Source: an uncultured Bacilli bacterium (GTDB lineage: Bacteria; Bacillota_I; Bacilli_A; RF39; UBA660). Taken from it: a DNA stretch of 64,000 nt. The position numbers and the translations under genes are program-made. Every line of letters starts with the position of its first letter. Position 1 is the first letter of the stretch. Below are positions 34,235 to 42,461 of this stretch, one piece after another. The stretch is taken from the NCBI GenBank assembly GCA_934168245.1, contig CAKPMY010000005.1:23656-87655 (forward strand), read 5' to 3'. Under the pieces are notes generated by a model that ran no database searches, was not told the origin of the DNA, and saw only the letters and a program-made list of their open reading frames with translations.

Positions 34235-34420
34235 AAAAAAAGTCAGACCAGAGCGTCCTAACAAACGATAAAACCTGTTCTTTCGTCCAGGTGGGTGTTC
34301 TTACGTTATTTTTAGGATTCCTATATAAATACAGGCCTTCAACACCAATAACAGATCAGAACTCCCGTATCGTCACTTTAGTCGGTTTTAAAAGTGCCGG
34401 TGTCGCATCCATCTGACACT
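34235..34420 (-). ncRNA. ssrS: Probable 6S RNA
   Basis: A roughly 186-nt stretch richer in G+C than its surroundings has no supported gene and its own promoter (TACAAT at 34424-34429, TTGTGT 18 nt before). The folded minus-strand RNA has a closing stem joining AAGTGTCAGA near the 5' end to TCTGACTT at the 3' end and a second lower stem (GATGCG/CGCTC). An upper arm has paired GTTCT/AGAAC and GTTATT/AATAAC, and a small hairpin ACCTG/CAGGT lies on the 3' side of the central bubble. This is the 6S architecture that traps sigma-A polymerase. It ends in TTTTTTT. The call is from structure by eye. Confidence 0.7.
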
Positions 34421-34423
34421 TAT

Positions 34424-34453
34424 ATTGTACCATATCAAGAAAAACTAACACAA
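34424..34453 (-). promoter_or_regulatory. Promoter of putative 6S RNA
   Basis: The minus strand has TACAAT with a TTGTGT-like -35 at 18 nt spacing, placing the start of transcription near 34417-34420. Confidence 0.5.
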
Positions 34454-34561
34454 GATATTTTCACTAAATTGACACTTCATTTTCTAAATTTTAATCTTTA
34501 TAAATATAAGATACCAGCACTAATTTTACACTCTAACATACATTACTATAGGTGAATGTAT

Positions 34562-35332
34562 ATGTATTTTAATACTAAAAATGCATCGATTTATTATGAA
34601 AAGTATGGTACCAAAGACAAAGTAATTTTAATCCTCCCTGGCTGGGGAAATACTCGAACAACTTTTACAAACATAATAAACTTTTTCAAAGAAGATTACA
34701 CCATTTACATAATAGATTATCCTGGCTTTGGCAATAGTCCCATCCCTGATACTGAATTAACAATCTACGACTACACAAATATAATTCGTGATTTTCTAGA
34801 AGAAAATAATATAATAAACCCAATCATTATAGCTCACTCCTTCGGTGGCAGAATCACTACTCTTCTCTCAGGTTACTACAAAGAAAAAATAGATAAAATC
34901 ATCTATATAGATGCAGCCTCTATCAAGCCTAAAAAGACATTAAAAAGATTTATAAAAGAAAAGACCTACAAACTTCTAAAAAAACTAATCAAACTCTTTC
35001 CAAAACTAAAACAAGAATACTACAATCAAAAACTTCTCAAAATATTTGCCTCATCCGACTACCAAAATCTACCTAAAAGCATGCATAAAACATTTCAAAA
35101 TATTGTTAACGAAAACCTCGTATATTATCTCAAAAATATCGAAAGTGAAGTATTACTATTATGGGGCAAATTAGATGATACCACTCCTTTAAAAGATGGT
35201 TATAAAATGAACAATCTAATTAAAGATTCCGCTCTAATAATCTTTCCTAAAGGAAACCATTTCTCATACTTACAATATCCCTATCTAACAAATCAAATAA
35301 TACTAGAATTCATAAAAGAACCAAAAAAATAA
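34562..35332 (+). CDS. Alpha/beta hydrolase
   Basis: The 256-residue protein has the alpha/beta hydrolase core: oxyanion segment LILPGWGNTRTTF, DYPGFGNSP, the nucleophile elbow AHSFGGR with the catalytic serine, an LWGKLDDTTP strand with the acid, and the catalytic histidine in GNHFSY. Substrate is unknown; esterases and thioesterases of this type are common. I start at 34562 because AGGTG is 7 nt upstream; an ATG two codons earlier overlaps the ribosome site. It is monocistronic with its own terminator. Confidence 0.85.
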   Translation: MYFNTKNASIYYEKYGTKDKVILILPGWGNTRTTFTNIINFFKEDYTIYIIDYPGFGNSPIPDTELTIYDYTNIIRDFLEENNIINPIIIAHSFGGRITTLLSGYYKEKIDKIIYIDAASIKPKKTLKRFIKEKTYKLLKKLIKLFPKLKQEYYNQKLLKIFASSDYQNLPKSMHKTFQNIVNENLVYYLKNIESEVLLLWGKLDDTTPLKDGYKMNNLIKDSALIIFPKGNHFSYLQYPYLTNQIILEFIKEPKK

Positions 35333-35358
35333 AGTCAACTATCTGGCTTTATTTTTTT
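35328..35358 (+). terminator. Terminator after alpha/beta hydrolase gene
   Basis: AATAAAGTC / GGCTTTATT (one G-U pair) with an 8-nt loop is followed by TTTTTTT on the plus strand. Confidence 0.7.
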
Positions 35359-35381
35359 CATCATAAATCATAATCTATATT

Positions 35382-35416
35382 CGACTCAAGCAAACTTCCT
35401 CATCCGACTCAAGCAA
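35382..35416. repeat. Short direct repeat CGACTCAAGCAA
   Basis: CGACTCAAGCAA occurs twice (35382-35393 and 35405-35416) between two convergent genes. No further copy was noticed. Its role is unknown. Confidence 0.4.
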
Positions 35417-35426
35417 CAGACTATTT

Positions 35427-36299
35427 CTAGTCTTCTCCTTTCACATCATCATTATCTAATCTAACAGAAATAGTTCCATGATAATGTACTCCAGTATTCT
35501 TAAGATAAGTATCACTAACCCAACATTTAATTACATAAGTTCTACTCTCTTTAGGTCCTAACTCTCCAGAAATAATACTATCTTCTTCATTATCACTAAG
35601 TACTAAAATCTTTCGATCATTAACTATATACTTAATAAATTGTCTATCAACTACTTTATCACTGCATCCATCAAAAGAAACCATTTCTTTATCATCTAAA
35701 ATAAATATATTAAACTTTGTCTTTTCATCAGCCGAATTATACAATCTAACCGTATAAGTCTTTGTCTTAAGTCCTTCCTTATCACTTATTGGTAAAACAT
35801 CAACTAAACTAATTACATCTCCCAAACCATTATCAGTCTCATTAAATTCATAATATAATCTACCAATTTTAAAAGTTGGTTTAACCGAAGAGTTCTGTAT
35901 TGCCGAAAATACAAAGTACGAACAAACTAAAAATACTGTCAGAATAACACATACCGAAATAATCGTATATTTACGTTCATTAGCCTTTATCTTTAAAATA
36001 ACATGATCGATTTGTGTTGAAGAATATTTTTTTATATCAGCCTGAGTAAGACTTTTCTTAGTTTTTTTACTCTTCTTCGTATCTTTATCCTTTTTTATCT
36101 TTTTATTACCAAGGCTTGTCTTTTCTGCTTTCTTCTCTACCGTACTATCTTTCGTAGTTTTACTAGTCTTCTCACTCTCGCTCAAATCTTTACTATTTTT
36201 TTCTAAGTGTTCTTCACTAATATCACTATCGTTCTTCAATAAAGCATCATCTATTTGGCTACTACTAAGTTTTTTCTTTTTACTTTCTCTTTTTTCCAT
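35427..36299 (-). CDS. Single-pass membrane protein with charged cytoplasmic region
   Basis: The 290-residue protein has a long, Lys/Ser/Glu-rich, low-complexity cytoplasmic N-terminus (to about residue 110), one transmembrane helix (about 113-135) and an extracytoplasmic domain of about 150 residues that looks beta-rich. A short motif occurs twice in the cytoplasmic part, SSSQIDDALL and SSTQIDHVIL, the second just before the membrane. No family is recognised. The start is the ATG at 36299 (GGTGA 5 nt upstream) rather than the ATG four codons earlier. A hairpin AGACTA/TAGTCT overlaps its stop codon. The product may be a surface or wall-sensing protein; this is inference. Confidence 0.7.
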   Translation of the reverse strand: MEKRESKKKKLSSSQIDDALLKNDSDISEEHLEKNSKDLSESEKTSKTTKDSTVEKKAEKTSLGNKKIKKDKDTKKSKKTKKSLTQADIKKYSSTQIDHVILKIKANERKYTIISVCVILTVFLVCSYFVFSAIQNSSVKPTFKIGRLYYEFNETDNGLGDVISLVDVLPISDKEGLKTKTYTVRLYNSADEKTKFNIFILDDKEMVSFDGCSDKVVDRQFIKYIVNDRKILVLSDNEEDSIISGELGPKESRTYVIKCWVSDTYLKNTGVHYHGTISVRLDNDDVKGED

Positions 36300-36365
36300 A
36301 TTTTTCACCATATCTTCATCTACTAAGAGTATATCATATTTTATATAAAAACAATATATCTAGCC

Positions 36366-36394
36366 AAGAAAAAAGTTACGAGTTTACGTAACTT
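36366..36394 (-). terminator. Terminator after aspS
   Basis: AAGTTACG / CGTAACTT is a perfect 8-bp stem with a 6-nt loop followed by TTTTTTC on the minus strand, starting at the aspS stop codon. Confidence 0.8.
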
Positions 36395-38132
36395 ATTTTA
36401 TCATAATTCCTAAATCATCTAATTGTTTTTTATCAACAGCATTAGGACATTCACTCATCAAGCATGAAGCACTTGCTGTTTTAGGGAATGCTATAACATC
36501 ACGAATGTTTTCAGTTCCTGTAAGTAACATTGTTAAACGATCAAGTCCAAGTGCTAGACCACCATGTGGAGGAGTACCATATTTTAAAGCCTCTACGAAG
36601 AAACCAAATTTATTCTTAATATCTTCTTCTGTAAGTTCCAAAGCCTTAAACATTTTTTCTTGTACTTTCTCATCATGAATACGAATAGAGCCACCACCTG
36701 CTTCATATCCATTGATAACTATATCATATGCCTTTGAATAACAATGTGCTTTATCATTAAGAAGTTTATCTACATCACTATCTAATGGTGAAGTAAATGG
36801 ATGGTGACATGCTACATATCTTTCCTCTTCTTCACTATATTCAAATGAAGGGAATTCTACTATCCAGCATAACTTAAAGTCATCCTTCTTAATTAAGTCA
36901 AGATCTCTTGCTAATTTACAACGTAAAGCCCCTAAAGACACTTTAACAACATTATACTTGCTATCAGCAACTATTAATACTAAATCATCTTTTTCAAGAC
37001 CTAAAACTTCCTTTAAAGAATCAACTTCATCTTTACTAATAGCCTTCGCAATACTACCAGTAACTTCATCTTCGATCTTTAAATAAGCAAGTCCAGATGC
37101 CTTATAAGTCTTAACAAATTCAGTTAAAGCATCTAGTTTTTTTCTTGAAAACTCACTAGCCTTACCTTTAACAACTAAACAGTTAATAATACCCTTATTT
37201 TCTATAACATTCTTAAACATAGAAAATTCCGTATTTTTAAAGACTTCTGTAATATCTTGTATTTCAAGTCCAAATCTTAAGTCTGGCTTATCAGAACCAT
37301 ACTTAGCCATTGCATCATCATATTTCATTCTCATTAATGGTAACTTAATATCAATACCTCTAATTTCTTTAAATACATGAGCAACTAATCTTTCAGTAAG
37401 ACTCATAACATCTTCTTGATCTACAAAACTCATCTCTAAATCTACTTGAGTAAATTCTGGTTGACGGTCACTTCTTAAATCTTCATCTCTAAAACATTTA
37501 GCAATCTGGAAATATCTCTCAATTCCTCCAACCATTAAAAGTTGTTTAAATATTTGAGGTGATTGTGGTAATGCATAAAACTTACCCTTATTTACTCTAC
37601 TTGGTACTAAGTAATCCCTTGCTCCTTCTGGAGTTGATTTACAAAGTACTGGTGTTTCAACCTCTAAGAAATTCTCTTTATCTAAGAAGTTTCTAACAGA
37701 CATTGTAATTTTATGTCTAGTTACTAAATTATTTGTAACTGTTCTTCTTCTAATATCTAAATAACGATATTTTAATCTTGTATCTTCAAGTGCTGTAGTA
37801 TCATCACTTATTTCAAATGGTAAGTCATTACAAGAGTTTAAAACTTCAATACTAGAAAGTTCTACTTCAATATCTCCTGTTGGAATATTTTTATTTTTAG
37901 ACTCTCTCTCACTAACAACACCTACTACTTTTATTACGGATTCACTCTTCAATTGACTAGCAATCTCGTAGCATTCTCCTTCTCTTGCTACTAACTGTAC
38001 AATACCAGATCTATCTCTTAAATCAATAAAACAAACTCCGCCTAAATCACGCTTCTTTTGTACCCAACCATATAAAGTTACTTCTTTTTTTACATCACTA
38101 ATTCTTAAACTATTATTATTAATCTCTTTCAT
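36393..38132 (-). CDS. aspS: Aspartyl-tRNA synthetase
   Basis: The 579-residue class IIb synthetase charges tRNA-Asp. An N-terminal OB-fold anticodon domain (VTLYGWVQKKRDLGGVCFIDLRD) is followed by the catalytic core with motif 1, motif 2 (FRDEDLRSDRQPEFTQ) and motif 3 (GLALGLDRL), with the bacterial GAD insertion between motifs 2 and 3. It lies 11 nt after hisS, in a hisS-aspS operon controlled by the T-box leader at 39552-39737. Length is standard for bacterial-type AspRS. Confidence 0.96.
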   Translation of the reverse strand: MKEINNNSLRISDVKKEVTLYGWVQKKRDLGGVCFIDLRDRSGIVQLVAREGECYEIASQLKSESVIKVVGVVSERESKNKNIPTGDIEVELSSIEVLNSCNDLPFEISDDTTALEDTRLKYRYLDIRRRTVTNNLVTRHKITMSVRNFLDKENFLEVETPVLCKSTPEGARDYLVPSRVNKGKFYALPQSPQIFKQLLMVGGIERYFQIAKCFRDEDLRSDRQPEFTQVDLEMSFVDQEDVMSLTERLVAHVFKEIRGIDIKLPLMRMKYDDAMAKYGSDKPDLRFGLEIQDITEVFKNTEFSMFKNVIENKGIINCLVVKGKASEFSRKKLDALTEFVKTYKASGLAYLKIEDEVTGSIAKAISKDEVDSLKEVLGLEKDDLVLIVADSKYNVVKVSLGALRCKLARDLDLIKKDDFKLCWIVEFPSFEYSEEEERYVACHHPFTSPLDSDVDKLLNDKAHCYSKAYDIVINGYEAGGGSIRIHDEKVQEKMFKALELTEEDIKNKFGFFVEALKYGTPPHGGLALGLDRLTMLLTGTENIRDVIAFPKTASASCLMSECPNAVDKKQLDDLGIMIK

Positions 38133-38143
38133 TTTTATACCTC

Positions 38144-39532
38144 CTATTTATGACATTCATCACAACTACAGGAATGACTTCCGGCCGCATCATCATGATC
38201 ACAGTCTCCATCACATTCTGAAGAACAACTACAACCACAACCGCAAGACTCTTCATCATCCATAGCACTCATCTTTTCATCTAAATAATAAAGTAGTGCA
38301 TCTAAACTAATAATTTCTTCTTCCTTAGTTTTATTATTCTTAATTTTAACTTCATTATTATTTAAATCTTCACTATTTAAAACACATATAAATTTAGCCC
38401 TTAATCTATCCGCCTGTTTAAATTGTCCTTTTAAACTTCTACCTGTATATTCTGTATCAACAATAAAACCAGCTACTCTTAACTCCTGTGCTAAATATAG
38501 TGCATATTTCTTTTCTTCTTCATTAACATACATCAAGAATAAATCTATATCATCAACTATTGGTAATTTAACTTTCTCAAGTTCTAGTGCTCTAACAAGT
38601 CTTCCAATACCTGAAGCAAATCCAACTCCAGCTGTTTCTGGTCCATCAAGTTGACTAACTAAACCATTATAACGTCCACCAGCACCAATTACATTGTTAG
38701 ATCCAAATCCCTCTACTTTTGCTTCTATTTCAAATACAGTATGATTGTAATAATCAAGTCCTCTAACTATACTAGGATTGATTTCATACTTAACACCTAA
38801 AACATCTAAATAATCACAAACCTTTTCAAAACGATCACGACTTGCCTCATTCAAATAATCTAAAGTTTTAGGCGCCTTCTTCATAATCTCATTTTCAGCA
38901 TCTACTTTACAATCTAATATTCTAAGAGGATTCTTCTCTAATCTATTCTTACAATCTTCACATAACTCATCAACATGCGGTTTAAAATACTCAACTAAAG
39001 CATTTCTATAAGCCATTCTTGATTCATTATCTCCAAGTGAATTAATATTAACTTTAATCTCTTTCAATCCAAGCATTCTATAAACATTAACCGCTAAAGA
39101 AATAACTTCTGCATCACTCATCGGATCATCAGTACCTAAAACTTCAACTCCAAATTGTGTAAGTTCTCTATCTCTTCCAGACTGTGGTCTCTCATATCTA
39201 TACATTGTTCCATTATAATATACTTTAATAGGTTGATTAGAATCTCCATACATCTTATTCTCAATATAGGCTCTAACAACACCTGCCGTACCTTCTGGCC
39301 TTAATGTAATACTTCTTCCACCTTTATCTAAAAAATCATAACTTTCTTTAGTAACAATATCTGTAGTTTCTCCCACTCCACGATGAAATAATTCAGTCGC
39401 TTCAAATATTGGTGTACGAATATAAGTATAATTATATTTTTCCATTACTGCATCAATTACACTATCAACATATTTCCATACCTTAGCATCTCTACCAAAA
39501 ATATCATTACATCCCTTTTGTCTCTGTATCAT
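38144..39532 (-). CDS. hisS: Histidyl-tRNA synthetase with Cys/His-rich C-terminal tail
   Basis: The 462-residue class IIa synthetase charges tRNA-His. It shows RTPIFEATELFHRGVGE (motif 1), YRYERPQSGRDRELTQFG (motif 2), GLDYYNHTVFE, and a C-terminal anticodon domain. The last 42 residues (421-462) are unusual: nine cysteines and three histidines in C-x-C and CxxxC spacing (SCGCGCSCSSEC ... CSCDECHK) after an acidic linker. Normal HisRS ends before this tail. It may bind zinc or another soft metal. The DNA of the tail is locally richer in G+C. AGGAGG precedes the ATG. Confidence 0.93.
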   Translation of the reverse strand: MIQRQKGCNDIFGRDAKVWKYVDSVIDAVMEKYNYTYIRTPIFEATELFHRGVGETTDIVTKESYDFLDKGGRSITLRPEGTAGVVRAYIENKMYGDSNQPIKVYYNGTMYRYERPQSGRDRELTQFGVEVLGTDDPMSDAEVISLAVNVYRMLGLKEIKVNINSLGDNESRMAYRNALVEYFKPHVDELCEDCKNRLEKNPLRILDCKVDAENEIMKKAPKTLDYLNEASRDRFEKVCDYLDVLGVKYEINPSIVRGLDYYNHTVFEIEAKVEGFGSNNVIGAGGRYNGLVSQLDGPETAGVGFASGIGRLVRALELEKVKLPIVDDIDLFLMYVNEEEKKYALYLAQELRVAGFIVDTEYTGRSLKGQFKQADRLRAKFICVLNSEDLNNNEVKIKNNKTKEEEIISLDALLYYLDEKMSAMDDEESCGCGCSCSSECDGDCDHDDAAGSHSCSCDECHK

Positions 39533-39551
39533 AAATAACCTCCTAAAAAAT

Positions 39552-39737
39552 AAAAAGATGACACTTCCAAAGGACAGTATTATTACTGTGGTGCCACCTT
39601 ATTTTATACTTTAAAAAACTGATATCGAAGTAACTCGCTTCCCATTATGAGATGTCTTCAACTTCTAAATAATAAGTATTTTCACCAACCATACTCTCTC
39701 TAAAATATTTCCAAAGTCTACTCTTTCTCAAGAAGAT
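39552..39737 (-). promoter_or_regulatory. T-box leader of hisS-aspS
   Basis: The minus-strand leader contains the T-box core GGTGGCACC, which can pair into an antiterminator. The competing terminator pairs GGTGGCAC with GTGTCATC (two G-U pairs) around an inner ACAGTA hairpin and is followed by TTTTTATTTTTT. Stem I features are an AGAGAG bulge, the GGTTGGTGAAAA distal loop and a specifier region GAAGACA. The likely specifier is GAC (Asp) at 39654-39656, so uncharged tRNA-Asp would turn the operon on; this reading is inference. Confidence 0.85.
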
Positions 39738-39743
39738 ATGAAT

Positions 39744-39749
39744 ATTATA
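39744..39749 (-). promoter_or_regulatory. Extended -10 promoter of hisS T-box transcript
   Basis: TGTTATAAT on the minus strand is a perfect extended -10, about 7 nt from the predicted start of the T-box RNA. No good -35 is seen, as is usual for extended -10 promoters. Confidence 0.6.
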
Positions 39750-39778
39750 ACATATTTTTCTAAAAAGATAGTCTTTTT

Positions 39779-40930
39779 TTATATTTTTTTAATCATTGTC
39801 CTATTCATTGTCTTAACTAGTGACTTTTTAGCCTTCTCTGCTGAAAAACCAATACTTTCTAAACTTTCTCTATTAAATGCCTTTCCTCTAATATTCATAA
39901 AATCATCTAAAGAAATTTCTCCATTAATAATCATATTAGAAATCAAAATTCCATAACTATATCTATTTTCTTCTATTCCATGCATTTTAGAAGTAGGTGA
40001 GGCAAATAAATATTCTCCCTCTTCTATTAATTTTTTCTCTTGAAGCATCTCTGTTACATTTTTCTTCATAACAGACCCATCAAATACTTTACTATACTCA
40101 TCATCTGAAAGTAATGTAAGTAACAATCCTGATTCTAAATAAGCAAATAAACTAGAAAAAAACTCCATAAAAGAACGTGTAGTCTCTTCTTCTCTAATTC
40201 CATTTTTTAGTAAATACTCCAAGAAAAGTTGATTATAATAACAAGATAAAGTCTCTGAAAAAATACTATTTACTGAATAATCAACCATCTCTTCTTTAGA
40301 AAAAGTATCTAATCCATCTAAGTAATCATAAACATGTCCCATTTCATGAGCAAGTGAGGCTAAAGTCGCAACTGTTCTAAGTTTATCATGAAAAAATATA
40401 TTACCAGCCTTATCATCTATATTAAATATTGTAAAAGCCGAAACTCCCATAGTAGCCATTGTATCCAGTCTATATAAATGTTTTTTCTCCACTAAGTCTC
40501 CTAAAATATCCCATCCACCAGGAAAAGACTCTTTAAAAAATGCCTCTAGTATTTCACTTCGTTCTCCATCTTTAATTCTAGGAAAATGTTTTCTTTTTAA
40601 ATTCTTAAAATACTTACTACAAGCAATTACTACCATCATTTCACTAGGAATATCAAAACTAGTCTCTAAAACATCTCTATGATATAACTTATTATCAGCA
40701 AAATCTCTTTTAGCCGCTAGACATTTTTCATCATAACACATTATTCCAAAGTCATCCAACTCATCTGCTAAGACTATATTACTTCTCTTTTTCAAACTAT
40801 ATACATAGTTAAGAGCACAAAAAGTCATATACTTTCTATAAAAATCACTCTTATCAGTAGTATGCTTTAAACTCTCACCCAACTCAATAATTTGTCTTTT
40901 TATATCACTAAAATCTGTATTCAACCTCAT
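39779..40930 (-). CDS. M3-like zinc metallopeptidase
   Basis: The 383-residue protein has the gluzincin motif HEMGH (in LASLAHEMGHVYDYL) and, about 27 residues later, SIFSETLSCYYNQLF with the third zinc ligand glutamate, the pattern of M3 oligoendopeptidases. A KMHGIEENRYSYG segment near the C-terminus fits the family substrate-binding histidine and tyrosine region. It is shorter than PepF (about 600 residues), so the N-terminal lobe is reduced. There is no signal peptide, so it likely degrades cytoplasmic oligopeptides. It is the last gene of the comN-secDF-rel-dtd group. Confidence 0.75.
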   Translation of the reverse strand: MRLNTDFSDIKRQIIELGESLKHTTDKSDFYRKYMTFCALNYVYSLKKRSNIVLADELDDFGIMCYDEKCLAAKRDFADNKLYHRDVLETSFDIPSEMMVVIACSKYFKNLKRKHFPRIKDGERSEILEAFFKESFPGGWDILGDLVEKKHLYRLDTMATMGVSAFTIFNIDDKAGNIFFHDKLRTVATLASLAHEMGHVYDYLDGLDTFSKEEMVDYSVNSIFSETLSCYYNQLFLEYLLKNGIREEETTRSFMEFFSSLFAYLESGLLLTLLSDDEYSKVFDGSVMKKNVTEMLQEKKLIEEGEYLFASPTSKMHGIEENRYSYGILISNMIINGEISLDDFMNIRGKAFNRESLESIGFSAEKAKKSLVKTMNRTMIKKI

Positions 40931-40962
40931 AAAAATCCCCCTACAATAAAAGAAGCCATTAC

Positions 40963-42021
40963 TTATATAGCCTCTTTTACTTTATCAAATCCCTTTTCTA
41001 AATCTTTCTTAAAAAACTTATAAGTAGTTCTAACTAATAAATAACATGGTAGTGCTACAACGATACCAACCATTCCGGCTAAAGTACCACCAACAGACAC
41101 AACCATAATAGTAATTAATGGATTTATATCATTTGTCTTACCATAAACTTTAGGTGATATAAAGTACCCATCAACTTGTGGAAATATTAAGCAAATAACT
41201 ATCGTCGCAATAACTAATGGAACTGATACAACACTAGCCATTATTATCGCAATAATATTTGTAATTAATCCCCCAAAATAAGGTATAACAGTCGTTAGAC
41301 AAGCAAGAAGTCCAAGAATTAACCAGTTTGGATGTCCCACTATAAAGAATAAAAATCCATATTCAAAAAGTTGAATCACCATAAATATTCCAAGTCCCTT
41401 TAAATAATTACTGATTTCAGCATCTAAACACTTAAAATATTTATAAGCCTTTCTATCAATAGATAAAAGTATCTTTTTAAATCCAAGTCTAATCTTATCC
41501 ATATCTGCTAAAAAGTAAATAAATCCTACAAATCCCACAATAAATTTACCCACAAAATCAATTGACTTAAAGAAAACATCTATCGTCGTTGAAGAAATAA
41601 CTCCTCCTATATCCTTTAACGCATCATTTAAGTAATCTGTAACTTTAATTTCAAAATTTCCTAAATTAAGATTAAACTTCGTACCTACATTTTCAATTAC
41701 CTCTCTTAACATCTTAATTAGTAAAGATAACTGATCATAAAATAATGGTAATACTATCGCAATCAAACCACCTACTAATAGGACAAGTCCTAGTACTGTA
41801 ACTGTAACTGCTAAATTCTTTCCCAATCCTTTTCTCTCTAACAATCTAATAAAAGGAGTAAATGCATAAGCAAATACAAAGGCTATTATAAATGGTGCCA
41901 TAACAGAAATTATCTTTATTAATACTCCCCACCAAACACCAATATTAGTAACCGCAATATATAAAAGTCCTAGTAAAAATGTTAGATTTATAATTTTATA
42001 ATTCAACTTATTAGGAAACAA
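40963..42021 (-). CDS. AI-2E family transporter
   Basis: The 352-residue protein has about eight membrane helices and the AI-2E (PF01594) pattern. This comprises an N-terminal paired helix, a long amphipathic middle region, GFVGFIYFLADMDKI, GLLACLTTVIPYFGGLITNI and PKVYGKTNDINPLITIMVVSVGG near the end. Family members export signals or small ions; substrate is unknown here. I choose the TTG start at 42021 because AGAGAGG lies 8 nt upstream; an earlier in-frame TTG would lack a site. The start lies 6 nt downstream of the dtd stop. Confidence 0.85.
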   Translation of the reverse strand: MFPNKLNYKIINLTFLLGLLYIAVTNIGVWWGVLIKIISVMAPFIIAFVFAYAFTPFIRLLERKGLGKNLAVTVTVLGLVLLVGGLIAIVLPLFYDQLSLLIKMLREVIENVGTKFNLNLGNFEIKVTDYLNDALKDIGGVISSTTIDVFFKSIDFVGKFIVGFVGFIYFLADMDKIRLGFKKILLSIDRKAYKYFKCLDAEISNYLKGLGIFMVIQLFEYGFLFFIVGHPNWLILGLLACLTTVIPYFGGLITNIIAIIMASVVSVPLVIATIVICLIFPQVDGYFISPKVYGKTNDINPLITIMVVSVGGTLAGMVGIVVALPCYLLVRTTYKFFKKDLEKGFDKVKEAI

Positions 42022-42026
42022 GGAAA

Positions 42027-42461
42027 TCACCTCTCTAGCCAAATAGTGGTAGGACCAATATTATTAATTTCAACATCCATATCAGCCCCAAATTCACCAG
42101 TTTCAACTTCTATGTACTTTTCAAGTTCATGATTAAACATTTCATAAAATTTAATTGCTTCATCATTTTTCATTGCTGCCATATAAGTTGGTCTATTTCC
42201 TTTTTCACAACTAGCATATAGCGTAAATTGTGAAACTGAAAGTATCTTACCCCCGTAATCTAAAATACTCTTATTCATAACATCATTTTCATCGGGAAAG
42301 ATTCTAAGATTAACAATTTTCTTAGCCATATATTCTATCTTTTCTAAAGTATCTCCTTCAGTAAACCCAACAAATACAACTAATCCTTGATCAATTTTAC
42401 CAACTGTCTTTCCTGAAACATCAACTTTAGCCTCTCCAGTTCTTTGTAGTAAAGTTCTCAT
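42027..42461 (-). CDS. dtd: D-aminoacyl-tRNA deacylase
   Basis: The 144-residue enzyme hydrolyses D-amino acids from mischarged tRNA. The catalytic motifs SVSQFTLYA and KGNRPTYMAAM (GxxP-type cross-subunit motif NRP) are present, and the C-terminal MDVEINNIGPTTIWLE is typical. It overlaps the rel stop by 4 nt. The rel-dtd pairing is standard in Bacilli. Confidence 0.95.
   Translation of the reverse strand: MRTLLQRTGEAKVDVSGKTVGKIDQGLVVFVGFTEGDTLEKIEYMAKKIVNLRIFPDENDVMNKSILDYGGKILSVSQFTLYASCEKGNRPTYMAAMKNDEAIKFYEMFNHELEKYIEVETGEFGADMDVEINNIGPTTIWLER

Noticed and set aside
34198..34416. Plus-strand open frame of 72 codons
   Set aside because: It has no ribosome site, covers a structured region read on the other strand, and its composition is explained by the probable 6S RNA.
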